A stretch of 6,934 nt of DNA from Chloroflexota bacterium (GTDB lineage: Bacteria; Chloroflexota; Dehalococcoidia; Dehalococcoidales; RBG-16-60-22), in the NCBI GenBank assembly GCA_016875955.1, contig VGOH01000061.1, positions 1 to 6,934 on the forward strand. Direction: 5' to 3'. Made by a program: the position numbers and the translations under genes. The notes under the pieces were generated by a model, which saw only the letters and a program-made list of their open reading frames with translations, searched no databases and had not been told where the DNA came from. Positions 1 to 6,049 of the stretch are shown here, in pieces (the first letter of the stretch is position 1; the number at the start of each line of letters is the position of its first letter).

Positions 1-1
1 C

Positions 2-40
2 CTGCGCGCGGCGGTACGAAAATACCAACTGACTAAATGA
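2..40 (+). CDS. Possible C-terminal tail of an upstream gene (partial)
   Basis: One frame is open from the window edge to a TGA at 38-40 and reads LRAAVRKYQLTK, a basic, helix-like tail. The other two forward frames stop earlier, at 30-32 and 34-36. The TGA runs into the Shine-Dalgarno sequence of the thioesterase gene, as is common when two genes share an operon. Only 12 codons are visible, so no family can be named and the choice of frame is a guess based on this spacing. If real, the upstream gene is co-transcribed with the thioesterase. Confidence 0.25.
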   Translation: MRAAVRKYQLTK

Positions 41-43
41 GGA
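39..43 (+). promoter_or_regulatory. Ribosome binding site of the thioesterase gene
   Basis: GAGGA lies six bases upstream of the ATG at 50. It overlaps the TGA at 38-40 and supports this start codon. Confidence 0.6.
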
Positions 44-49
44 CAAAAG

Positions 50-478
50 ATGGCAGAACCGGAGAACAAAGCACCTGACAATGTTGCCGAACTGCAGGCA
101 GAGGCAAAGAAAGAGCCAATCGCCTCCTTTCTGAACATGAAGTTACTGGAGCTTAAGCCGGGATACGCCAAAGTGATACTCAAGGTGCTGCCCGAGCACC
201 AGAACTTCAATGGCGTGACCTTCGGCGGCATCATCATGGCGGTGGCCGACCAGGCCTTTGCCTATACGGTGAATTCGGTTAGACGTCCCAACGTGGCCTC
301 GCAGTTCAACATCCACTTCATCGCCCCGGCCAGAGCCGGCGATGAACTCATTGCCGAGGGGCGGGTGGTGAAGAGCGGCCGGAGAGTCAGCATCGCCGAG
401 ATGACGGTGACCAACCAGGACGGCAAGCTCATCGCCAGGGCCACGGGAACAACCATACCACTGGAGCAAAACCAATAA
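50..478 (+). CDS. PaaI-family hotdog-fold acyl-CoA thioesterase
   Basis: This 142-residue protein is the usual length for a single hotdog domain. Such enzymes hydrolyse acyl- or aryl-CoA thioesters in the cytoplasm and recycle CoA, usually as homotetramers. The core of the fold is visible at residues 52-76: N52, G55, then F58-G59-G60 and D67 in VADQAFAYTVNS, which closely resembles the PaaI segment LADTAFAYACNS. The strands that follow (residues 83-136) show the family pattern, including IHFIAPARAGDELIAEG and VTNQDGKLIARATGT. One oddity is that PaaI proteins usually have His-Gly-Gly where this protein has F58-G59-G60. The start at 50 has a good ribosome binding site. The next gene is 255 bases away across a leader with a terminator-like hairpin, so the thioesterase may end an upstream operon rather than begin the transporter operon. 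Substrate is unknown; the neighbouring CoA ligases suggest aryl- or fatty-acyl-CoA. Confidence 0.88.
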   Translation: MAEPENKAPDNVAELQAEAKKEPIASFLNMKLLELKPGYAKVILKVLPEHQNFNGVTFGGIIMAVADQAFAYTVNSVRRPNVASQFNIHFIAPARAGDELIAEGRVVKSGRRVSIAEMTVTNQDGKLIARATGTTIPLEQNQ

Positions 479-481
479 ACG

Positions 482-511
482 TTGACAGCCTCATTTTCAT
501 TATGGTAAACT
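482..511 (+). promoter_or_regulatory. Possible sigma-70-type promoter
   Basis: A perfect TTGACA (482-487) is followed after 18 bases by TAAACT (506-511), which matches four of six bases of the -10 consensus. Transcription would start near 518 and give a leader of about 215 bases before the synthetase ATG. The -10 is weak and no start site has been mapped, so this stays tentative. Confidence 0.35.
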
Positions 512-571
512 TCAATCTAACTATTATGAACCTGACTCATATTCAACTGGGGAACACAAAATTCGTCTTTA

Positions 572-595
572 CCGGGCGCACCGGGGTGCGCTTGG
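572..595 (+). other. GC-rich hairpin in the leader
   Basis: GCGCAC (576-581) pairs with GTGCGC (586-591) around a four-base loop. The stem can extend outward by two G-T pairs and two C-G pairs to 572-595. A run of G rather than T follows, so it is not an intrinsic terminator. It could be part of a folded regulatory leader. Confidence 0.5.
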
Positions 596-658
596 GGGGA
601 AGCGAATAGGCATATGTAATCATTATTAGAGATACCATAGGTTTAATCAGCAGATAAG

Positions 659-683
659 TACCTCCCGGGCGGGAGGTATTTTT
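659..683 (+). terminator. Rho-independent terminator or attenuator
   Basis: TACCTCCC (659-666) pairs perfectly with GGGAGGTA (671-678) around the loop GGGC, and five T residues follow at 679-683. This is a textbook intrinsic terminator form. It sits about 180 bases after the thioesterase stop and only 50 bases before the synthetase start. It could end the upstream transcript, or act as an attenuator if the promoter for the downstream genes lies upstream of it. The inverted repeat at 673-700 shares its 3' arm. Confidence 0.75.
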
Positions 684-700
684 GTAATTAAAAATACCTC
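673..700 (+). repeat. Perfect 11-bp inverted repeat competing with the terminator hairpin
   Basis: GAGGTATTTTT (673-683) is the exact reverse complement of AAAAATACCTC (690-700), with six bases between. Its left arm includes the right arm and the T tract of the terminator at 659-683, so both hairpins cannot form at once in the same RNA. The result is a three-segment switch-like layout: arm, shared arm, arm. Confidence 0.7.
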
Positions 701-733
701 GTTACAGAAAAAAGGCGGGAAAAGGATATTAAA

Positions 734-2635
734 ATGCTGGCCGATGTTCCAGATACCATCCCCAAACTGATAAAGCGCAATTATGAGCGGTGGCCCGGTA
801 GAACCGCCATGGCCATGAAAAACTTCGGTGTCTGGCAGCGCTATAGATGGCATGATTATTACCACAAGGTGAAATATTTTTCACTGGGACTTATCAGCCT
901 GGGGCTGGAGCCTGGCGACGTGGTCGGCATCATCGGGGACAATGAGCCGGAATGGTTCTGGTCGGAGTTCGCCACCCAGGCGGCACGGGGCATCGTCACC
1001 GGCATCTTTGTCGACTCCATCCCCTCCGAGGTGAAATACATTGCCGAGCAATCGGGAGCTAAATTCGCCGTTGTCAACGACCAAGAGCAGACCGACAAAT
1101 TCCTGGAGATAAAAGACGAGCTGCCCGCACTGAAAAAAGTCATCTACTGGGACCCCAAGGGGTTGAGAAACTACGATGACCCGATACTGATTTCCTTCGC
1201 CGACGTGCTCCAGCTAGGACAGGAATACGAGAAATCACATCAGCAGCTTTTTGAGCAGAATGTGGCGCAGGCCAAGGGGACTGATACCGCCTTCATCTAT
1301 TACACCTCCGGCACCACCGGCCTGCCCAAGGGTGCCGTGCTCACCCACCAGGCGCTCATCAACACGGCGCAGGCTTTCGTCGACCGCTATCCGCTGGCCG
1401 AGAACGACGACCTGATTTCCAATTTCCCGGCAGCCTGGGTGGGTGATAGCTTTTTCGCCACCATCCCCCACCTGCTCAGCGGGGCCAGGCTCAACTTCCC
1501 CGAGGAGCCGGAAACAATCGCCGAGGACACCCGCGAGGTGGGCCCCAACTTCGCTATCTACGGCCCCCGCCAGTGGGAAAGCCTGGTACGCGACATTCAG
1601 GTCAAGATGCTCGATGCCCATCCACTTAAACGCTTCATCTATCGCCTGTTCATGCCCGTGGGCTACAAAATGGCCGATTTCCACTTCGCCAATAAGCGTC
1701 CGAACCTGCTCTGGCGCATCCTCTACGGCATTGCCTACTTTACGCTTTTCCGCGCCCTCAAAGACCGGCTCGGCCTGAGCCATGTCAGGTTTGCCGTCAC
1801 CGGCAGCTCGGTGCTCAGCCTGGACACTTTCCGCCTCATCCACGCCATCGGCATCGAACTGCGCCAGAACTACGGCAGCACCGAGGCCGGCCTCATTTCC
1901 TCACACGGCAAGGGTGAAATAAAATTTGAAAGCGTCGGCCGCCCGGCCATCGGCACGGAAGTGCGCATCACCGATGAGGGCGAACTCCTGGTCAGAAACA
2001 ATTGCCTGTTCAACGGCTATCATCGCGACGAAAACAAGACCGCGGCCACGCTGGTCAATGGCTGGTGCCATACCGGCGACGCAGTGAACATCGACGAGGA
2101 CGGGCATCTGCTGTTCATCGACCGCATGGACCACCTAGGTCAGCTTCGCTCCGGCATAAAATATGCCCCCCAGTACGTTGAGGGCAGGCTCAGGTTCAGC
2201 CCCTATATCAAGGACGCCATGGTCATTGGCGGCAGGGACAAGGACTTTGTCTCCGCCATCATCAATATCGATTTCGGCATGGTCGGCAAGTGGGCGGAGA
2301 GGAATCACATCCCCTACACCACCTTCGTTGACCTCTCACAGAAAGAGGAGGTGGCCGACCTGGTCCGCCAAGACCTGCTCCGGGTGAACAGCTATTTGCC
2401 GGAGCCGGCGAGAGTGCAGAGATTTGTCCTCCTGCATAAAGAGTTTGACGCCGATGAGGCGGAGCTGACCCGCACCCGGAAGATAAGGCGCGAGTTCATG
2501 GAAGAACGCTATAAAGAGCTGATTGAGTCAATGTATCGCAACGGCAGCGAGATAAACGTAAAGGCGCCGGTGACCTACCGGGACGGTCGGAAAGGTTTTG
2601 TGAGCACGAGTATCAAGGTAAGGGATATTTCCTAG
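734..2635 (+). CDS. AMP-forming acyl-CoA synthetase (long-chain fatty-acid-CoA ligase type)
   Basis: This 633-residue enzyme of the ANL superfamily activates a carboxylic acid with ATP to an acyl-adenylate and transfers it to CoA. All core motifs are visible: the A3 phosphate-binding loop YYTSGTTGLPKG (189-200), A5 QNYGSTEAG (378-386), A7 GWCHTGDA (443-450), the hinge motif starting at D463-R464 with APQYVE (478-483), and an A10-type lysine in TRTRKIRR (K583 is the likely catalytic residue). The length and the segment around VNDQEQTDKF (114-123) fit the long-chain acyl-CoA synthetase branch rather than the shorter acetyl-CoA or aryl-CoA ligases. No signal peptide is seen, so it is cytoplasmic or peripheral to the membrane. 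The start at 734 follows AAAGGA at 721-726. livH begins 16 bases after its stop, so it is probably the first gene of the transport operon. Chain length and the aromatic or aliphatic nature of the substrate cannot be read from the sequence. Confidence 0.92.
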   Translation: MLADVPDTIPKLIKRNYERWPGRTAMAMKNFGVWQRYRWHDYYHKVKYFSLGLISLGLEPGDVVGIIGDNEPEWFWSEFATQAARGIVTGIFVDSIPSEVKYIAEQSGAKFAVVNDQEQTDKFLEIKDELPALKKVIYWDPKGLRNYDDPILISFADVLQLGQEYEKSHQQLFEQNVAQAKGTDTAFIYYTSGTTGLPKGAVLTHQALINTAQAFVDRYPLAENDDLISNFPAAWVGDSFFATIPHLLSGARLNFPEEPETIAEDTREVGPNFAIYGPRQWESLVRDIQVKMLDAHPLKRFIYRLFMPVGYKMADFHFANKRPNLLWRILYGIAYFTLFRALKDRLGLSHVRFAVTGSSVLSLDTFRLIHAIGIELRQNYGSTEAGLISSHGKGEIKFESVGRPAIGTEVRITDEGELLVRNNCLFNGYHRDENKTAATLVNGWCHTGDAVNIDEDGHLLFIDRMDHLGQLRSGIKYAPQYVEGRLRFSPYIKDAMVIGGRDKDFVSAIINIDFGMVGKWAERNHIPYTTFVDLSQKEEVADLVRQDLLRVNSYLPEPARVQRFVLLHKEFDADEAELTRTRKIRREFMEERYKELIESMYRNGSEINVKAPVTYRDGRKGFVSTSIKVRDIS

Positions 2636-2651
2636 AGAGACTTTATGTAAA

Positions 2652-3536
2652 ATGTCTGAACTGCTGCAGTATATCATCACCGGATTGTCCGTGGGCATGG
2701 TCTACGCGCTCATCGCCCTCGGTTTTGCCCTCATCTGGAAATCCAGCAGCGTGGCCAACCTGGCCCTGGGGCAGATAGTGCTCATATCCTCCTGGTTCAC
2801 CTATGCCATGCTGGTGCAGGCAAGTTTACCGGTATGGCTGGCCTTTCCGCTGGTAATTCTGTTCGCTCTGGGCCTGGGCTGGACCATTGAGCGCTTCGCC
2901 CTGCGTCCCCTCATCGCCCAGCCGATTCTGGCGCTCATCACCGTGACGCTGGGCATAGGCTACTTCATCGAGGGCGTGGTCACCTTCATCTGGCCCTGGA
3001 GCGTTGATGCCCTCCCCAGATTATTCCCCAGGGACGTGGTCCACATCGGCCCGGCGGTTATTTCCCAGGAATACCTCTGGGTGGTCGGCATCTGCCTGGT
3101 GGTATTTGTCCTGCTTACCCTTTTCTTCCGCTACCACCGGATGGGCATTGCCATGAGGGCCACCGCCGATGACCAGAGGGCAGTCCAGGCCTGCGGCATC
3201 CCGGTGACCGCCGTTTTTTCCCGGTCATGGATGTTCGCCTGCGTAGTAGCGGCAATCGGCGGAATACTCATTGCCAGCATCGGCGGCATAACACAAGGGC
3301 TGGTGGAGACTGGCCTCAAGGCGTTCTCAGTGGTGATACTGGGCGGCCTCGACTCCTTTCTTGGCGCCATCATTGCCGGCCCCATCATCGGGCTCTGCGA
3401 GAGCCTGGGGGGTGGCTACCTGACGCCACACCTGTGGCCGGGTATCAAAGACATCATCCCGTTCATCATTATCATTATCGTCATGGTTATCAAGCCCTAC
3501 GGGCTTTTTGGGGAAGAGCGCATTGAGAGGATTTAA
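2652..3536 (+). CDS. livH: Branched-chain amino acid-type ABC transporter permease LivH
   Basis: This 294-residue membrane protein has the usual LivH length and about eight hydrophobic segments (roughly 5-29, 34-55, 60-79, 92-115, 142-160, 194-212, 222-248 and 266-281). Family signatures include GLSVGMVYALIALGFALIWK near the N-terminus, the cytoplasmic loop FRYHRMGIAMRATADD (159-174) likely to contact an ATPase, AFSVVILGGLDSFLGAIIAG (224-243) and the C-terminal KPYGLFGEE. It forms the translocation pore with LivM. It starts 16 bases after the synthetase stop; the ribosome binding site is weak (AGAGAG at 2634-2639, 12 bases away), and an ATGTAA start-stop lies between, at 2645-2650, so translational coupling is plausible. 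The very isoleucine-rich last segment (FIIIIIVMVI) is normal for a membrane helix. The ligand may be a carboxylic acid rather than leucine, isoleucine or valine. Confidence 0.93.
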   Translation: MSELLQYIITGLSVGMVYALIALGFALIWKSSSVANLALGQIVLISSWFTYAMLVQASLPVWLAFPLVILFALGLGWTIERFALRPLIAQPILALITVTLGIGYFIEGVVTFIWPWSVDALPRLFPRDVVHIGPAVISQEYLWVVGICLVVFVLLTLFFRYHRMGIAMRATADDQRAVQACGIPVTAVFSRSWMFACVVAAIGGILIASIGGITQGLVETGLKAFSVVILGGLDSFLGAIIAGPIIGLCESLGGGYLTPHLWPGIKDIIPFIIIIIVMVIKPYGLFGEERIERI

Positions 3537-3613
3537 AATCACCAAAGATGAGCTTACCACACGGCGGGCAAAATTTTATTTGCCGACAGGTGCACATTGA
3601 GGGGACATAGTAT
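3537..3613 (+). other. livH-livM spacer with a small hairpin
   Basis: The 77-base spacer holds a six-pair stem, GGCAAA (3567-3572) with TTTGCC (3579-3584), around an AT loop. No T tract follows, so it is unlikely to be a terminator. It may be a processing or stability element, or chance. The livM ribosome binding site GAGGGG lies at 3599-3604, nine bases before the ATG. Confidence 0.4.
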
Positions 3614-4666
3614 ATGAGTTTACCGAGCGGCACGCGGAATTATACCTACGCGCAGGACATGGCCATCCTGCGCACCAAGACACACTGGGCGCTATTCGCT
3701 GGCTTTCTGGTGCTCCTGCTCGCCGCCCCGCTCTACCTTGGTGGCTACTGGCTCGGTGTTATGAACCTCATCGGCATCACGCTCATCGCCGCCACCGGCC
3801 TCAACCTGCTCATCGGCTACTGCGGTCAGCTATCAATAGGTCATGCTGGCTTCATCGCCGTGGGCGCTTATACCTCTGCCGTCCTGACCAACAGATTTGA
3901 ACTGCCCTTCCTGGTAGGGCTGCTCTGCGCCGGACTCATGGCCGGTCTCATCGGGATTATCTTCGGCCTGCCCTCGGTGCGCGTCAAGGGCTTCTACCTG
4001 GCCATCACCACCATTGCCGCCCAGTTCATCATCATCTGGGTCATCAATCACTGGTCGTTCACCGGCGGGTTTGTCGGTATCAAGGTGCCTTATGCTTCCA
4101 TCGCCGGCTTTGAGTTCCGCAGCGAGGCCAGCCAGTTTTATCTTATCATGAGCATTACCGCTCTCGGCACATTCTTCGCCAAGAACCTGGCGCGAACCAA
4201 GGTCGGCCGGGCATTCATCGCCGTCAGGGATAACGATTTATCGGCGGAGGTAATGGGCATCAACCTCCTGTATTATAAATTGCTTGCCTTTTTCATCGGC
4301 TGTTTCATGGCCGGAATCGCCGGCTCACTCCTGGCCCACTGGATTGGCTACCTCAACGCGGAACAGTTCAGCCTGACGGAATCAATCCTTTATATCGGCA
4401 TGATTATCATCGGCGGTCTGGGGACAGCTATTGGCCCCATCTTCGGGGTTGTCTTCATCCGCCTGCTCCAGCAGGTTCTGACTGTAATACTCGTGCCCTT
4501 TCTGGAGAGCACGGTCACCGCGCTGCCCTCGGGATTTGCCACGGGGGTCACTCCGATGTTATTCGGCCTGGTCATCGTCCTGTTCCTGATACTTGAGCCG
4601 AGGGGTCTTGCCCACCGCTGGGCATTGTTCAAATCGGCCTATCGACTCTGGCCTTTCTCATACTAG
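3614..4666 (+). CDS. livM: Branched-chain amino acid-type ABC transporter permease LivM
   Basis: This 350-residue protein is the second permease of the pair. The signature GYCGQLSIGHAGFIAVGAYT (68-87) is typical of LivM, as are the coupling-loop segment GRAFIAVRDNDLSAEVMGIN (198-217), the helix with FMAGIAGSLLA (231-241) and IIIGGLGTAIGPIFG (264-278). Some 8-10 hydrophobic segments lie between residues 27 and 328, and the C-terminus ends in EPRGLAHRWALFK, close to the usual EPRGL ending. The start at 3614 has a clear ribosome binding site (GAGGGG, 3599-3604). It gives a polar N-terminal stretch of about 25 residues before the first membrane helix; a second possible start is M17, but it lacks as good a site. 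The protein pairs with LivH to form the membrane channel. Confidence 0.93.
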   Translation: MSLPSGTRNYTYAQDMAILRTKTHWALFAGFLVLLLAAPLYLGGYWLGVMNLIGITLIAATGLNLLIGYCGQLSIGHAGFIAVGAYTSAVLTNRFELPFLVGLLCAGLMAGLIGIIFGLPSVRVKGFYLAITTIAAQFIIIWVINHWSFTGGFVGIKVPYASIAGFEFRSEASQFYLIMSITALGTFFAKNLARTKVGRAFIAVRDNDLSAEVMGINLLYYKLLAFFIGCFMAGIAGSLLAHWIGYLNAEQFSLTESILYIGMIIIGGLGTAIGPIFGVVFIRLLQQVLTVILVPFLESTVTALPSGFATGVTPMLFGLVIVLFLILEPRGLAHRWALFKSAYRLWPFSY

Positions 4667-4672
4667 CCCGAA

Positions 4673-4697
4673 GAAGGAGGTAAAGGCTAAAATGTAA
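4673..4697 (+). promoter_or_regulatory. Strong Shine-Dalgarno followed by an ATGTAA start-stop
   Basis: GAAGGAGGT (4673-4681) is a near-perfect Shine-Dalgarno sequence. Ten bases later an ATG (4692-4694) is followed at once by TAA (4695-4697), so no protein is made. The true binding-protein ATG is at 4740 and has its own site, GGAG at 4731-4734, five bases upstream. The element may be a remnant start, a ribosome stand-by site or a minimal reading frame that affects expression of the downstream gene. Confidence 0.5.
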
Positions 4698-4739
4698 TAC
4701 CCCAAGCGAAAACACCCCATAATATTAAAAGGAGAAAAA

Positions 4740-5996
4740 ATGAAGAACAAGAGATTATTAATAGTGACCGCAGTTACCTGCCTGGCCTTAATGCTGGCAG
4801 TACTGCCGGCTATCAGCGCCTGCGGCCCCAAGGAACCGACCTTGAAAATAGGCATAATGACGCCGTCAACCGGGCCGGCCGCGGAAAAGGGGGCGCCCAT
4901 GGGCCACGCCAACCTGGACTGTATCCAATACATTAACGACGAACTGGGTGGCGTTGGCGGCTATAAGATTGAGGCAGTATGGCTGGACAGCAAATACGAT
5001 GCTAATCAAGTGGTCACCAATGTCAAGAAGTTTATGGACAAGGATTGTCTACTCTTCGGCACTGCTTCGTCTAAAGAAATGTCCGCCGCGATGGAAATCG
5101 CCAACCGGGCGGAGTTTCCCGGCCTGGTCTGCTTCAATGCTCCCGTACTGCACCGCCCGCCACAGCACATCTACGGGCAAATGACAGACTACGGTGATGA
5201 CTGGACCGCTTTCGCCAGGTACTACATGGAGAACATCTGGAAGGGGCCGGGCAAGCCCAAGATGGCGTTGCACCTGCTCAACAATACCACTGGCTATGGA
5301 GCCAGAGATGCCGCAAAAGCCGCCGCCGATGAGCTTGGAATCGACATTATCTCCGTAGACGAGCACAAGGCGGACACCACCTCAGAGATGGACTCCCTGA
5401 CCCGGATCAAGGCATCCAATCCCGACGTTCTCTATATCTCCAGCACACCGGCACCGACCGCCCTCATCATCAAGAACGCAGTCGACCTCGGGCTTTATCC
5501 CGGCATTACCATTGGCCTTGGGCATGCCAGTATTACCAAGGCACTGGTAGACATCGCCGGCGCTGACGTTGTGGAGGGCGTCTACGGGGTATTCCCGACG
5601 GTGAACTGGGGCGACAATGTCCCCGGCATGGCCAAGATGACCGAGTACTGCCAGAAGCTGCACCCTGACGACTACGGCAACATGGACTACATTACTTCCT
5701 GGGCACAGAGCCTGATTATGGCTGAAATTGTAAGATTGGCGGTAACTAATGTCGGCTATGAAGTCTTGGACAAGGGTGGTGTAGAGGCATGGCGTGCGGT
5801 TGAAAAATATGGAATCCAGAAGCTTAACTACGATGTTGAGGGGTTGCACGGTCCAGTAAGCTACACGCCAGGAGATAACCGGCTGGCTAAATCTCTCCGC
5901 ATCTTCCAGATACAGAAAGGAGCGATTGCGCCCGTAACCGACTGGATTGAAGCGCCACTGGTTAAATACGAAGAGTTTGACTGGTTCGGTAAGTAG
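4740..5996 (+). CDS. Liv-type ABC transporter substrate-binding lipoprotein
   Basis: This 418-residue protein is a type I periplasmic-binding fold of the LivK/leucine-binding class. Residues 1-27 form a signal peptide: a basic start (MKNKR), a hydrophobic core and the lipobox I-S-A-C with the lipidated cysteine at C28. It would be held on the outer face of the cytoplasmic membrane. The mature part opens with LKIGIMTPSTGPAAEKGAP (35-53), typical of the first ligand-binding strand, and continues through YDANQVVTNVKKFMDKD (86-102), NTTGYGARDAAKAAADELG (182-200) and IKASNPDVLYISSTPAPTA (223-241), all common family landmarks. It delivers ligand to LivH/LivM. Its position next to two CoA ligases suggests a carboxylic acid, possibly aromatic, instead of a branched-chain amino acid; this is inference. 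The start at 4740 is supported by GGAG at 4731-4734 and by the signal peptide. A long GC-rich palindrome follows its stop. Confidence 0.92.
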   Translation: MKNKRLLIVTAVTCLALMLAVLPAISACGPKEPTLKIGIMTPSTGPAAEKGAPMGHANLDCIQYINDELGGVGGYKIEAVWLDSKYDANQVVTNVKKFMDKDCLLFGTASSKEMSAAMEIANRAEFPGLVCFNAPVLHRPPQHIYGQMTDYGDDWTAFARYYMENIWKGPGKPKMALHLLNNTTGYGARDAAKAAADELGIDIISVDEHKADTTSEMDSLTRIKASNPDVLYISSTPAPTALIIKNAVDLGLYPGITIGLGHASITKALVDIAGADVVEGVYGVFPTVNWGDNVPGMAKMTEYCQKLHPDDYGNMDYITSWAQSLIMAEIVRLAVTNVGYEVLDKGGVEAWRAVEKYGIQKLNYDVEGLHGPVSYTPGDNRLAKSLRIFQIQKGAIAPVTDWIEAPLVKYEEFDWFGK

Positions 5997-6008
5997 TTAG
6001 CATAGACA

Positions 6009-6034
6009 GGGGGCGCCGCCATGGCGGCGCCCCC
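6009..6034 (+). repeat. Perfect 26-base GC-rich palindrome after the binding-protein gene
   Basis: The sequence reads GGGGGCGCCGCCA and then its exact reverse complement. In RNA it gives an 11-pair, almost entirely G-C stem with a CATG loop. The following bases are AAAGGG rather than T, so it is not a normal intrinsic terminator. Placed between a binding-protein gene and its ATPase gene, such a hairpin commonly protects the upstream mRNA from 3' decay and so raises the level of binding protein over the other subunits. It could also be a copy of a dispersed intergenic repeat. Confidence 0.8.
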
Positions 6035-6049
6035 AAAGGGAAGAGTCTC

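Larger units (their letters stand above)
479..733 (+). other. Structured non-coding leader between thioesterase and acyl-CoA synthetase genes
   Basis: No convincing gene lies in these 255 bases. The stretch is AT-rich apart from two GC-rich hairpins. In order it holds a promoter-like TTGACA/TAAACT pair (482-511), a hairpin at 572-595, a terminator-like hairpin with a T tract at 659-683, an alternative inverted repeat at 673-700 and the ribosome binding site of the synthetase (721-726). A 27-codon reading frame at 526-609 has no ribosome binding site and is probably chance. I do not recognise a known riboswitch class here. The arrangement fits a 5' leader that controls read-through into the transporter operon. 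Confidence 0.55.

Noticed and set aside
526..609. 27-codon reading frame in the leader (MNLTHIQLGNTKF then VFTGRTGVRLGGSE), considered as a leader peptide
   Set aside because: It has no ribosome binding site, no run of regulatory codons, and overlaps the hairpin at 572-595. Probably chance.
592..620. Second promoter candidate, TTGGGG then TGTAAT at 17-base spacing
   Set aside because: The -35 matches only three of six bases and overlaps the hairpin arm; weaker than the site at 482-511.
1235..1843. Long minus-strand open frame opposite the synthetase gene
   Set aside because: It is antisense to a complete gene with all its motifs, and its translation shows no recognisable domain. It is a codon-bias shadow.
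3463..3492. ATC/ATT-rich stretch near the end of livH, considered as a microsatellite
   Set aside because: It encodes an isoleucine-rich membrane helix, which explains the repetition.
5382..5849. Minus-strand open frame opposite the binding-protein gene
   Set aside because: Shadow of a well-supported gene on the plus strand, with no domain seen.
5720..5870. Slight shift in codon choice (more GGT, GTA and AAA) in the last third of the binding-protein gene
   Set aside because: The stretch is short, the frame and fold pattern continue without break, and the shift was judged only by eye.
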